Notes under the pieces: model-generated
What the model was told of the DNA's origin: nothing
What the model saw: only the letters and a program-made list of their open reading frames with translations
The model's database searches: none
Position numbers and translations under genes: made by a program
Shown here: one piece after another, positions 9,725 to 18,590 of the stretch
Position numbering within the stretch: the stretch's first letter is position 1
How the letters are laid out: each line of letters begins with the position of its first letter
NCBI GenBank assembly: GCA_017515595.1
Contig: JAFWFL010000038.1
Location: 1-53,315 of the forward strand
Source of the DNA: Coriobacteriales bacterium
GTDB lineage: Bacteria > Actinomycetota > Coriobacteriia > Coriobacteriales > UMGS124
Length of the DNA stretch: 53,315 bases
Reading direction: 5' to 3'

Positions 9725-11032
9725 ATGAGGACAGTGATTCTATTGAATGCTAAGATGCAAAGCATACACAGCATGTGCCACACTATATGCGAGAACCAAA
9801 GCTTCCTGTTTCTTATTGCATCATGTTTTTTATTCTATGCGTTTAATAACGTCGAGACCTCAGCTATGCCTGAATACGTTCTCGAGATGGGCGGTTCAAA
9901 GCTTCTCGCATCACTGCAAACCAGCCTCTTTGTAGGAGTTGCTGTCATACTGAGATTGTTTTTTGGTCCTCTTGCTGATGCACGTGGTCCCAGATTTGTC
10001 ATGATTATTGGAGCTTTGGGTTTTACCCTGCCTTGCCTGTTTCTGCCATTCTGCAACCACCTTTGGCAGATTATTGTACTACGGGTATGCCAAGCAGTTG
10101 GTTTGGCGGCATACCACCCCTGTGTAGCGCATTGTACCAGCAGGCTTTGCAACGCAGAGACTCTCGGAAAGCATATGGGTGTGGTGCGCTTTGCTTCTAC
10201 ACTGTCTCTCATGGTTGGTCCGGCAGTATTATTCCCGCTTATCGCCGCATATGGGTATGGAGTGTTCTTTGGAGTCCTCTGTATCTTGGGTTTTGTAGGC
10301 TTTCTTGCGCTTTTGCCGCTTGATGATAAACAACATACAAATATATGCCGCAACCGTACGGATGTGGCACCTGAGCCGGAATCCGAGAGCGATGTAGCTG
10401 ATGACCGCATTGATGCGCAGGACTTGACATCGCAACACGAGCCTGAGCCCCGTAAAACACCCAACTCATACAGCTGGTTACGGACACTGAACCGCTCAGA
10501 TATTGCACTTCTCATCTACCCTCTCATTTGTGCTTTTGGTTACAGTGTTATCCTTAACTTTGGGAAATTGCTGGTACAGGCCGAGATGCCCGGTATTAAT
10601 GACGGCTTGATCTTTACGTTCTTAAGCATAGGAGGGCTTGCGGGCAGCCTGGGCTGCGGAGTACTTCTCGATACCTATACCGCGCGGAAAACAGTCTTTG
10701 CCTGCCTTTGCATGATAACAACCGGAACGGCTCTCCTGGCTTTTGCTCAGGGTATCCTGTTGCTTGCAGCGGGTAGCATGCTTTTTGGCTGCGGGTACTT
10801 TGGCGCTACAACAGTCCTAACCGCTACCGCAGGTAAACAGGCTTCTCCGCTCATCAAAGGCAGCTTCATTGCTCTGCAGCAAAGCTGCCTTGACTGCGGT
10901 ATGGTCATTGGCAGCCTCACCGCCGGTGTGATCGCACAAGCATTTAATTCTCTGGCTGTAGCCTTTGTAGCGGCGTCAATTGTCATTGCGATTACCATAC
11001 CCATATGGCTCGCAATTGCACCCAAGCAGTGA
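9725..11032 (+). CDS. MFS transporter
   Basis: 435 residues, 12 predicted membrane helices in two bundles of six. The loop after helix 2 carries FFGPLADARGPR, the MFS motif-A position. The central cytoplasmic loop (about residues 205-250) is long and acidic (EPEPESESDVADDRIDAQ). It is divergent from the molybdoenzyme operon and convergent with the Crp/Fnr gene, so it may move the substrate or product of that enzyme; this is inference from position. No clear ribosome site precedes the first ATG, and internal Met 11 or Met 17 are alternative starts. Confidence 0.85.
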   Translation: MRTVILLNAKMQSIHSMCHTICENQSFLFLIASCFLFYAFNNVETSAMPEYVLEMGGSKLLASLQTSLFVGVAVILRLFFGPLADARGPRFVMIIGALGFTLPCLFLPFCNHLWQIIVLRVCQAVGLAAYHPCVAHCTSRLCNAETLGKHMGVVRFASTLSLMVGPAVLFPLIAAYGYGVFFGVLCILGFVGFLALLPLDDKQHTNICRNRTDVAPEPESESDVADDRIDAQDLTSQHEPEPRKTPNSYSWLRTLNRSDIALLIYPLICAFGYSVILNFGKLLVQAEMPGINDGLIFTFLSIGGLAGSLGCGVLLDTYTARKTVFACLCMITTGTALLAFAQGILLLAAGSMLFGCGYFGATTVLTATAGKQASPLIKGSFIALQQSCLDCGMVIGSLTAGVIAQAFNSLAVAFVAASIVIAITIPIWLAIAPKQ

Positions 11033-11098
11033 ACCGGATAACTGGGGCTTTGACAACAAATAACCGCAATACAAACCGCTGTTCCCTGTTTTAAGCCC

Positions 11099-11815
11099 TC
11101 ATGAATCCTTAGCTGTCACCAAGTCACCGGCTATTTGTTTGAGCTTTTTATAATCAGTGATGAGAAGACATCCGTGCTGGCGTTCTACACATTCGCTTTT
11201 GCGTAAAGCAGTGATTGCATTGGTTATTGAATTTGGATGTACTCCCAGCATAGAGGCTAAGTCAGAGTTGGTAAAGGGCACAACAGCCGGTGCCTGCGGC
11301 AACTTGAGTTCGCGTGCTATTGCAAGGAGAAGCGCGGCAAAGCGCTCAAGCACGGTATAAATTGAACCGTTTACGCTTTCGCGTGTTTGGTTTGCGAGCA
11401 TGTCAAAAAGGTAACAGGCAAATTCATAGCATATGTCGCCATGAACGGTTAAGTACTTTCTAAACTGAGCCGCATTCAGTGCATAAACCTCGCAAACCGC
11501 GGTAGCTTCAGCATCCAAAATGCTGGGATGCTCATTGTTCTCCTCCTCCATTTGCTGCATAGTTTGAAAACCAATAAGCGTGCCTGCTTTATGCAAAAAG
11601 ACCGTCTTCATGTCGCCTGAAGGATTGGTTGACGAGAGACGTATCATACCACGCGAAAGGTAAAACACTTGTTCAATACATTCTCCGCTGTGAAACAAAT
11701 ACTCCCCCGGATGGAGCTTGATTAACCTGTTCTGCACGGTATTTGCTGCAATGAGTTCTTCAACTGCCCGTGTTAAAACCTGACGAGGTTGAACAAAAAT
11801 GCTGATAGCCTCCAT
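11099..11815 (-). CDS. Crp/Fnr family transcriptional regulator
   Basis: 238 residues from ATG 11815, which follows GGGGAG at good spacing; the frame extends 20 codons upstream without support. Residues about 25-140 form a cyclic-nucleotide-binding-like beta barrel (PGEYLFHSGECIEQVFYLSRG). The last third is a winged helix, with FTNSDLASMLGVHPNSITNAI as recognition region. I see no N-terminal cysteine cluster of the Fnr type, so direct oxygen sensing through FeS is unlikely; a haem, redox or small-molecule ligand is possible. A natural candidate for controlling the neighbouring MFS gene and molybdoenzyme locus 1. Confidence 0.88.
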   Translation of the reverse strand: MEAISIFVQPRQVLTRAVEELIAANTVQNRLIKLHPGEYLFHSGECIEQVFYLSRGMIRLSSTNPSGDMKTVFLHKAGTLIGFQTMQQMEEENNEHPSILDAEATAVCEVYALNAAQFRKYLTVHGDICYEFACYLFDMLANQTRESVNGSIYTVLERFAALLLAIARELKLPQAPAVVPFTNSDLASMLGVHPNSITNAITALRKSECVERQHGCLLITDYKKLKQIAGDLVTAKDS

Positions 11816-12064
11816 ACCGCTCCCCTTATTGAACCAGCGTCCAGGCGCAGCCCCTTCTCTCCTTTGTAACCACAATAATTATGGCATGAAATAACAATGA
11901 ATAAAAGATAACCTACGGTTATTTCAGAGTAATTGCAGCTGCAGGTTACTGTTCAAAGTATATGTTCCACCGTCTCCATTCCTGTGAACAGTAACAACCA
12001 CGGAACTCGACAACGCGCTTACGCAGGAGCTGTAGTTGATGCACATACGTGTATATGATATCTT

Positions 12065-13423
12065 TTATACGAGGTAAGACATATAAAGCGGGAGATAAAG
12101 CCGGTTATCTGCTACTTGTAGCGGGCGGTCATGTAAAACATACTCGGTACCAATGCGTTTCATAAATCTTTGCTTAAATTTGTCAAGAGACACAAGCGAA
12201 TAGCGTTTACCTGATTTTACCTCTATAGGGCTTACTCTTGGTTTCATCGCCGCATCCAAAAACGGTGCTACTATAAGAAAATCAATCTCCATGCGCTCTT
12301 GTGCATTGTTTGATGCTTTACTATAGAAATACAAGCTGTGCCCTGATGCGACCAACTGTTGAGCAACGGCATTCTCTGCAAGCATCCCCTCATTTACTGA
12401 AGCATCGCCCAAAAGAACTTGACGATACACTTCAGGCATAATGTCTGTTGTGCTTGAAAAAGCCATAGTCGAGAGCAAGCCGGTGTCTGCAAGATAGCAT
12501 TTAACCGTTGTGTTGTCTTCTGTCAATGCCAACCCTAAAGACGGATCTTCTGAAAGCGTGCACAAGTTAACAGTAGCGGCTTCTTTAAGCCAGGAAAAAG
12601 CCGTCATAAAATCGCGCGAACGTGAATCTTCGCTTACTTCAGTATATACAAACCTTTTTTCATGTTTTGAAAGCAGACCCGGTATAGCGTCAAATACCGC
12701 TTTAATCCGCTTTGCGGTGTTCCCTCCGTATTTCTCTATGTCATCTCGATAAAGCTTGAGTACAAGATGCTTTGCATGGTTGGCGGCAGCCATGTCCCGT
12801 CCCGGAAGGTATGCACTCACTACCTGAGGCATTCCTCCTACAAGCATATATTCGCGCCAAATACGAGAAGCTTTACGATGCAGGTCATCCGGCAAGCATG
12901 TTCTTTTTTCAAATGCGTTTCTTATAAAATCAGCAAGTGCATCTTCGCCTAATGCCCAAAGAAACTCTTCAAAATCCATAGGATACATTTTGAGCGAGTC
13001 TTCTTCAGAAGGAATGAGGATATTCTTAACATTTTGTTTTATTGAGATTAAAGAGCCGGTTTCAATATAATCAAAACGTCCGTCAGCAACCAAATGCTTA
13101 ATAAATTCCCTCGCAGGAGGAAACAGTTGGACCTCATCAAAAATAATAAGTGATTTATGGGGAGTAAGCACTGTTCTATATGCTGCTGAAAGATAGAGAA
13201 AGAACTCATCAAGGCTTGTGCGCAAGTCAAGGAAGGTGCGTTTAAATTCTTCTGTTACCAGAGAGAAATCAATCATAATATATGAATCATATTCATTACG
13301 AGCAAATTCTTCTACTATGGTAGATTTTCCTACACGTCTGGCGCCTTCAACAAGCATTGCACTTGTAGCTGCTCCCGCTTTTTTCCAAGCAATTAGTTGG
13401 TCATATATTTTTCTTTTAAACAT
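12065..13423 (-). CDS. AAA+ ATP-binding protein with DUF4143 C-terminus (first of three)
   Basis: About 452 residues from ATG 13423, which has GGAGG five bases upstream; ATGs at 13435 and 13444 are upstream alternatives that overlap the direct-repeat operator. Walker A is GARRVGKST near residue 30, Walker B is SLIIFDEVQL near 95. The C-terminal half ends in a PD-(D/E)XK-like segment MEIDFLIVAPF...PIEVKSGKRYS. Proteins of this type are widespread and often horizontally transferred in gut anaerobes; the biological role is not known. It stands alone between regulatory repeats. Confidence 0.85.
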   Translation of the reverse strand: MFKRKIYDQLIAWKKAGAATSAMLVEGARRVGKSTIVEEFARNEYDSYIMIDFSLVTEEFKRTFLDLRTSLDEFFLYLSAAYRTVLTPHKSLIIFDEVQLFPPAREFIKHLVADGRFDYIETGSLISIKQNVKNILIPSEEDSLKMYPMDFEEFLWALGEDALADFIRNAFEKRTCLPDDLHRKASRIWREYMLVGGMPQVVSAYLPGRDMAAANHAKHLVLKLYRDDIEKYGGNTAKRIKAVFDAIPGLLSKHEKRFVYTEVSEDSRSRDFMTAFSWLKEAATVNLCTLSEDPSLGLALTEDNTTVKCYLADTGLLSTMAFSSTTDIMPEVYRQVLLGDASVNEGMLAENAVAQQLVASGHSLYFYSKASNNAQERMEIDFLIVAPFLDAAMKPRVSPIEVKSGKRYSLVSLDKFKQRFMKRIGTEYVLHDRPLQVADNRLYLPLYMSYLV

Positions 13424-13434
13424 CTTCTCCTCCA

Positions 13435-13490
13435 TAATGCACATTATTGAGGGTATCTAACATCATAATTATGCACAATATTGAGGGTAT
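13435..13490 (-). promoter_or_regulatory. Two 22-bp direct repeats at the start of the DUF4143 ATPase
   Basis: 13435-13456 and 13469-13490 agree at 20 of 22 bases (T-A/T-ATGCACAWTATTGAGGGTAT), start to start 34 bp. The first copy overlaps the upstream candidate start codons. Likely an operator, probably for autoregulation. Confidence 0.6.
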
Positions 13491-13729
13491 GGCAAGTATT
13501 ATACCTACACCTTTCTAAGGTATAAGACAATCTCCATACAAACCGGTTTAGAATCACGGGTTTAAGATTACCTGGTCTCTGCAAGCCTTGCAAATTCATA
13601 TCCGCTCAAAGGAGCTGAAGGCCGCATTATGTAAAATGCCGGACAACGAGCACCTGGTCATTGTCTGCGGCTAAGTGAGAGGCTAGTATTATGAGTTAAT
13701 GTTCGTAACACGCGCGTAGGAGAACCCTC
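13491..13729. other. Intergenic debris
   Basis: A short open stretch at about 13570-13674 (reading ...LQALQIHIRSKELKAALCK) has no start and no recognisable family. Otherwise nothing seen. Confidence 0.3.
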
Positions 13730-14002
13730 ATGGATACCTCAAAAGAAGAAGCTTATCATACATTAATTCAGGAAATTACAAACCTTGGTTTTCCGCAGGA
13801 GTTTGGAATGGTAATTGCCTGCGAGCTTAAATCTCAGAAGGCCATGTTGCGTATGGCGTCTTACCTGCGCCAGGCAAAGCCTCAAATTCCGGAAGATATT
13901 GCTGATGAAATGCTTGCAATTATCGAAGAACGCAATACCTGGATTGAGCACAAGATAAGTGAACACGCCAATTCGAGTATTACGCAGTACTACAATAGAT
14001 AA
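13730..14002 (+). CDS. Small conserved-looking helical protein, unknown function
   Basis: 90 residues, all predicted alpha-helical, without membrane segment or cysteine pattern beyond one Cys. GTAGGAGA lies at good spacing before the ATG, which supports translation. The sequence has a regular amphipathic layout (CELKSQKAMLRMASYLRQ) that suggests a small helical bundle. I do not recognise the family. It stands alone, with no partner gene; it is not obviously a toxin or antitoxin. Confidence 0.6.
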   Translation: MDTSKEEAYHTLIQEITNLGFPQEFGMVIACELKSQKAMLRMASYLRQAKPQIPEDIADEMLAIIEERNTWIEHKISEHANSSITQYYNR

Positions 14003-14390
14003 TAATACTTACGTGCCTAAAGTGGAAGGGCAAAGGGATCCATAGAGTATATTAATCGATGCCAGTAACAACAAGGTATATTCTTCATTTTTGAGAGAAT
14101 CAGATACAGAGAAATCTGTCAAAGCATGTTGTTATTTCAACTCTATAGCCCTTATAGTAAGATATAGTGAAAAATTCATATTTTATATGTTTTCCTTATT
14201 TTATTGGAGCTACCGTATCCTTGGTGTACACATGGAGCTACTCAAAGTAATGGGCAGGGGCGCAGGCAAAACGTATATGATGGATTAACGGCTAAATATC
14301 AATAAAGGTATGAATGCAGAGGTGTTTTGTTGCATAATAGATGATGTTGCCGGTAGCAAAACGGCGGCATCATTCGAGAACGGAGGCTTC
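14003..14390. other. Gene-free stretch
   Basis: AT-rich DNA with no supported gene. A short frame near 14231 (MELLKVMGRGAGKTYMMD) has a P-loop-like GRGAGKT but stops at once; it is probably the start of a lost gene. Confidence 0.35.
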
Positions 14391-14522
14391 ATGAATACTA
14401 CTGTGCCTGTACAAAACTGCCCTCGGTGTCATTTTCATTGTCCGCTTGATGCGTATTTGTGTGGCTGGGGCAAAGAGTTCGTTCAATGTCAGACAGAAGA
14501 AACACCTGTTCCGGAGAGATGA
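14391..14522 (+). pseudogene. Small cysteine-rich (zinc-ribbon-like) N-terminal fragment
   Basis: 43 residues with CPRCHFHCPLDAYLCGWGKE. The C-x2-C-x3-C-x6-C layout with a HCPLDAxxCGxG core resembles the N-terminal motif of a regulator group in gut Firmicutes and Actinobacteria, where a winged-helix domain follows. Here the frame is interrupted after PVPER, where an Rpn tail begins in another frame. GGAGG precedes the ATG. Probably a fragment; weak identification. Confidence 0.4.
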
Positions 14523-14598
14523 TATTGCCCGTGTAACTACAGATGAAACTTATCGAAACCATCTTCTTAAAGAGTTTGATCTTACGACAAATGCATAG
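14515..14598 (+). pseudogene. Rpn-family C-terminal tail, copy 3
   Basis: 28 residues reading RDDIARVTTDETYRNHLLKE and ending in LTTNA, matching the last part of copies 1 and 2. The rest is gone. Confidence 0.7.
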
Positions 14599-14700
14599 TG
14601 TGGAACAGCTTTGGTGTTCAGCAATATCAAAACTCTGTATACGTCATGAAAACCACTATCTCGATGCTAGTTTGAGAATACTTGTCTGGAAAGCCAAGAC

Positions 14701-15075
14701 TTGACACTTAGGGATGGTACGAATACTATCTTTTTAGCGGCATCTGCTCCGCGGCTTGGTAATGACATAAAGCTTCATGTTGATGCACAACATCAGGAAG
14801 TATGGCTAACACGAAATCAACTTGCGGTGCTGTATGGACGTGACGTCAAAACCATTGGCAAGCATATCAATAATGCGCTCAAAGAGAAACTTGCTGAAAT
14901 TCAAAATCGAACTGTCGCAAAATTTGCGACAGTTCAAATCGAAGGTGATCGCGAAGTTGTACGTCAAGTTGAGCACTACTCGCTCGACATGATTCTGGCA
15001 GTTGGTTACCGTGTAAAATCACAACGCGGCATCGAGTTCCGCCGCTGGGCGACTGATGCTGCCGAGAGTTTATAG
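14701..15075 (+). pseudogene. RhuM (virulence protein) family N-terminal fragment behind promoter module copy 3
   Basis: TTGACA 14701-14706, 17 bp, TACTAT 14724-14729 is the third copy of the promoter module. From about 14770 the frame encodes a RhuM N-terminus: QEVWLTRNQLAVLYGRDVKT, IGKHINNALKE, HYSLDMILAVGYRVKSQRG. Family members are about 330 residues; this one breaks off after GIEFRRWAT. The last residues DAAESL and the following DNA (15052-15100) match the antisense of the C_GCAxxG_C_C gene tail at 22898-22945, so the end is a recombination junction. Confidence 0.8.
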
Positions 15076-15141
15076 GATTGGGTTGGCTCCTCTGTAGATT
15101 CTACTGTCATTTGCTTGTAGCAGACACTTGCGAGCAAGGAC

Positions 15142-16392
15142 TCAGAATCTTCTGCCGTTCAGGATGAAATCAGCCAGGTTTGCATGAAAGATCCCATTTC
15201 TCTTCTGGAGAAGGGTATCTGTAGTGAGCAGATAGCGGGGGTAATTGTCCCCTCTGATACTTTCAAGAGCACGATATTCCCGATCCTCAGTCTCCCTGCT
15301 TTCGAGGATGGTATATGCAACCTGAACGTAGGAATAATTCATTTCGTTGTCCCGGAGAATAAAGTCGCATTCAAGCTTGCCAATCTTGCCAACGCTGATA
15401 CTATAATCGAGACTTGCCGCATAGATATAAATAATGTTTTCAAGAACAGGGCCAAAATTGATGCGGTTGTCAGTGTTTAAGGCATAGTAGAAAGACAGAT
15501 CAGACAGATAAAACTTCTTCTCTCCGGACAGGGATTTGCGGGATTTCATATCAAACCGGTCGCATGGCATGAGGATTTTCGCGCTGATGAGGGCATTAAT
15601 ATAGCGGGTTACGGTTTCCCGTTTGACCGGTAATCCGTTCTTAGCAAAGTCATCAACAATGTTCTGAATACTTGTAGTTGAGCCAAAGTTGTTCACAACA
15701 TATTTCATGATGGAATCAAATGCAGCCCGGTTGCGGATTTTGATTCGTTTCTTGATGTCCTTTTCGTAGATCTCATCAATCAGGCTTTGGACATATCTCC
15801 GCTTATCATTCATAGAATTCAGTCGGAGGACATAAGGGAATCCACCCTCATAGATATAGTTCCGCAACTCCGCCATCCTGTCGGAAGAAACCTGTTTCCC
15901 AAAGAATTCCTTGACGCGGCAATACTCATCAAAGGACAGAGGCAGGATATTAAACTCGATATACCGTCCCGTGAGCTTTGTCACAAGATCCCCCGAGAGC
16001 AGATAGGAATTCGATCCCGTGATAAAGATGGAATAATCACCTTGCTCGCGCCATGCATTGATAACCTGCTCGAATCCCTTGACGTTCTGAATCTCGTCGA
16101 TGAAGAGGTATTTCTTCCCCTTTGCCTTCCCATTCTTGGCAATGACCTCGTCGAGCGCGTCGGCGGTCTCGATTTTATTGAACGGCTTTTTGTCGAGGTT
16201 GAAATAGAGAATGTTTTCCTCTTTCACGCCGCTCTCCTTGAGCTCCCCGGCGATCAGGTTCATGATGGATGACTTGCCGCACCGTCTCACACCTGTCAGG
16301 ACTTTAATAATTTCACATTCGTGGTAAAAACCCCGGATTTTTTCGAGATACTTCTCCCGCTTATACAGATCAGTTCTTATTTCAAATTCCAT
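15142..16392 (-). CDS. AAA+ ATP-binding protein with DUF4143 C-terminus (second of three)
   Basis: 416 residues from ATG 16392, preceded by AGGAGG; the frame opens 11 codons earlier without a site. Walker A GVRRCGKSS lies near residue 36, Walker B KKYLFIDEIQ near 98, sensor-like IFITGSNSYLL near 127. The middle is a winged-helix-like region, and the end carries the DUF4143 nuclease-like fold (GKLECDFILRDN). The protein is quite different from the one at 12065, so they are not a recent duplication. Composition and isolated position suggest transfer. Role unknown. Confidence 0.87.
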   Translation of the reverse strand: MEFEIRTDLYKREKYLEKIRGFYHECEIIKVLTGVRRCGKSSIMNLIAGELKESGVKEENILYFNLDKKPFNKIETADALDEVIAKNGKAKGKKYLFIDEIQNVKGFEQVINAWREQGDYSIFITGSNSYLLSGDLVTKLTGRYIEFNILPLSFDEYCRVKEFFGKQVSSDRMAELRNYIYEGGFPYVLRLNSMNDKRRYVQSLIDEIYEKDIKKRIKIRNRAAFDSIMKYVVNNFGSTTSIQNIVDDFAKNGLPVKRETVTRYINALISAKILMPCDRFDMKSRKSLSGEKKFYLSDLSFYYALNTDNRINFGPVLENIIYIYAASLDYSISVGKIGKLECDFILRDNEMNYSYVQVAYTILESRETEDREYRALESIRGDNYPRYLLTTDTLLQKRNGIFHANLADFILNGRRF

Positions 16393-16426
16393 AGCACACC
16401 TCCTCAGATATAGGTAATATATCACA

Positions 16427-16491
16427 TAACGGGGATAAACGTAAGTTAAGGGGGTAAATAATTAATTAGTTTACATATTAACCCCGTTAAC
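16427..16491 (-). promoter_or_regulatory. Repeat-rich region upstream of second DUF4143 ATPase
   Basis: Similar boxes TAACGGGGATAAA (16427), TTAAGGGGGTAAA (16446) and the palindromic TTAACCCCGTTAA (16479) lie 35-100 bp before the start codon. Suggestive of an operator cluster; weaker than those at 13435 and 50336. Confidence 0.4.
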
Positions 16492-16529
16492 CAAGTCAAA
16501 AGCAAACACTTGCGCCAAAGAGCTGCAGG

Positions 16530-16751
16530 GGCACATAAGCTTGGAATCAAACTGTCGCAAAATTTGCGACAACTGCCATAGATGCAAGTGCCTGTACCTA
16601 AAGGTGAACCCTCGGTACACCAGCTCACCTATGAGAATGCCGGTAACGAGCGGCGTGCAGATTTAAATCCAAAATGCACGGGCTTCTCGGCATCTTATTA
16701 ATTTGTGTGCCAAAGGGGCAGGTTATTCGGCACACTATAATATTTTTAATG
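16530..16751. repeat. 222-bp dispersed direct repeat, copy 2
   Basis: Second copy of 2119-2340. The hairpin reads GTGTGCC...GGCACAC here and GTGTGTC...GACACAC in copy 1: a T-A pair replaced by C-G, so the stem is conserved while the sequence changes. Confidence 0.75.
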
Positions 16752-16830
16752 GTGCATAGGGACGGAGGCAATGCACCAAGTGCAAGAACAAAGAAACTAC
16801 CCCCCTCCAGACTGTCTGAAAAGGTCTCTT

Positions 16831-17055
16831 TTATTTGTATATAGTACTCCGATGCCCAATAGAAAATACTTCGATCACAAGTGTGTCATCTTTGATGGTA
16901 CATAGTATGCGGTAATCTCCAACACGGTATCGCCATTCGCCTGACCAATTCGCTGTAAGACCTTTACCATGAATACGTGGGTCTGAACATCCCTCAAGAT
17001 TCTTACTGATCCATCTCATTGCTTCTGCACCGTTTTGAAGTATACTATAAAGGTT
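16831..17055 (-). pseudogene. RelE/ParE-type toxin, N-terminally truncated
   Basis: The frame encodes the C-terminal two thirds of a RelE-fold toxin: GKGLTANWSGEWRYRVGDYR, then ILCTIKDDTLVIEVFSIGHR. These match the core strands and the catalytic arginine region of the family. The usual first 15-20 residues (the N-terminal strand and helix) are absent; a stop lies at 17056-17058. No antitoxin gene is adjacent. The LuxR gene begins 35 bp away, divergently. Probably a relic. Confidence 0.7.
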
Positions 17056-17089
17056 TTATTCGACTTCTTTTGAGTCTGGACTTGGTAGC

Positions 17090-18526
17090 ATGAAACTTGG
17101 TATTAAGCTCCACCCGCAATTGTTGCTTTTAGCGCCGTTTTTGGCGACGCTTGTGCTCTTTGTTCCAAACCTTCGTATTGTGCGCGATCTTACGCTGGCG
17201 CCTGAGAGCTTTGCCATGACCGGTGCCGCTATGATGCTCTCTTGTTTAGTGACGGCAATTGCCGCGACTGTGTATGCCACCAAGCAACATCGAGTCATCA
17301 GGCTTTCGACAACGGTGGCCTTGATATCTGCCGGTATATATGTCTTGTCTCATATTACCTTGTGGGTCCTGAGCTTGTATTATCAACAGGCATCTGAGGT
17401 CATTACCTTTTTACTTGGGCTTATAATGGGTGTAAGCGTTGTTCCGCTTTTTGTTCTTTGGGGCGAGCTCTATGAATATGACCTGAGAACGACGCTATTT
17501 CATGGTGCTTTATCAGGCATTTTAGCGGTTGTTCTCATAATTCTGATCTCGTTCATGAATGCAGTAATTGCTGCATTTACGTGGTGTATATGCGCTGCGT
17601 TGGGAGCGTTTACTCCGGCTGTCCAAACCAGAAAAAGCCCAGATCAAGATAATGCCATTGACGAGAATGATCCCCAAACCGTGGGCTACCGTGGTTTCTC
17701 GGCTTCGATTGTTGAATTACTGTCGACTATTTGGTTACCGCTGTTAGGAATGTTTGTTTGTGTTACCTGCAGCAGCATGGCTGAGGTCTCGCTTAACGGA
17801 CATATCCTCAGAGGGGAGTTTTATGGTCTCATTGTTGCTGCCATGCTCGCTGTAATTATATGCCTTATTCGCACAAAAGCACCATTGACTCTGGTAATTG
17901 AGTATATTGCTATTCCCTCTTTGGTAATTGCCGCAGTGGTACTTGCGAGCTTTCCCGCCGGTACCCTGCTGTTTACCATAGCCGCATATTTGGTGTTTGT
18001 ACCAACCATGTTTGTATCGCTCTATGCAATAGCGTCAGTAGCGGTCATCAGGGGTTTGTCACGAGTGTTTGTCGCGGGAACTACAGTTGCTACATGCTGT
18101 TTTGGCATGCTGGTGGGAAGTGTCCTCAACATAGCGTTTTCCCAAGAAGGGCTTACCGGCCAGCTCACCAACATTTTTTTGACACTGTTTTATGCTGCTG
18201 TTATGGGGAAAACAGTATTTACACTCTGGCGCGTCTCTCTTGAATCTGACCAGGTTAAAGCTGTGCCGGATACCGCCCCGGAACCACCTTTATCTGTATC
18301 TGAAGTCATGCAGCAGCCGCAAACAGATGCTTTTGCCCAAACCTATGGCTTTACCCCTCGTGAACGGGAGATTTTTGATTACCTCAAACAAGGTTACAAC
18401 TCCCGCTCCATTGCCAACGCATTGCTTATATCCGAGAATACCGTGCGCACCCATATGAAAAACATTTACCATAAGTGCAATGTTTCAACCCGCGAAGAAC
18501 TCCTGGTTCTGGTAAACAAGTCCTAA
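17090..18526 (+). CDS. LuxR-type regulator with 12-helix membrane domain
   Basis: 478 residues. Residues 1-400 form about 12 hydrophobic helices in MFS-like arrangement; a linker follows, then a GerE/LuxR helix-turn-helix at about 419-478 (TPREREIFDYLKQGYNSRSI, ENTVRTHMKNIYHK). This architecture is highly expanded in Eggerthellaceae, where such genes often sit beside the reductase they control; the membrane part is presumed to sense a ligand. The gene is convergent with the Tat flavoprotein at 18591, separated by one strong terminator, so that flavoprotein is its likely target. The ribosome site is weak, so the exact start is uncertain. Confidence 0.92.
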   Translation: MKLGIKLHPQLLLLAPFLATLVLFVPNLRIVRDLTLAPESFAMTGAAMMLSCLVTAIAATVYATKQHRVIRLSTTVALISAGIYVLSHITLWVLSLYYQQASEVITFLLGLIMGVSVVPLFVLWGELYEYDLRTTLFHGALSGILAVVLIILISFMNAVIAAFTWCICAALGAFTPAVQTRKSPDQDNAIDENDPQTVGYRGFSASIVELLSTIWLPLLGMFVCVTCSSMAEVSLNGHILRGEFYGLIVAAMLAVIICLIRTKAPLTLVIEYIAIPSLVIAAVVLASFPAGTLLFTIAAYLVFVPTMFVSLYAIASVAVIRGLSRVFVAGTTVATCCFGMLVGSVLNIAFSQEGLTGQLTNIFLTLFYAAVMGKTVFTLWRVSLESDQVKAVPDTAPEPPLSVSEVMQQPQTDAFAQTYGFTPREREIFDYLKQGYNSRSIANALLISENTVRTHMKNIYHKCNVSTREELLVLVNKS

Positions 18527-18528
18527 AA

Positions 18529-18562
18529 GCCGAGCCGGAAACCATGGGGCTTCCGGCTCGGC
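18529..18562. terminator. Strong bidirectional terminator
   Basis: Perfect 12-bp arms GCCGAGCCGGAA / TTCCGGCTCGGC, between the convergent LuxR and flavoprotein genes. Confidence 0.8.
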
Positions 18563-18590
18563 AGTGCTATAACAGCTCTAAAAATGCGGC

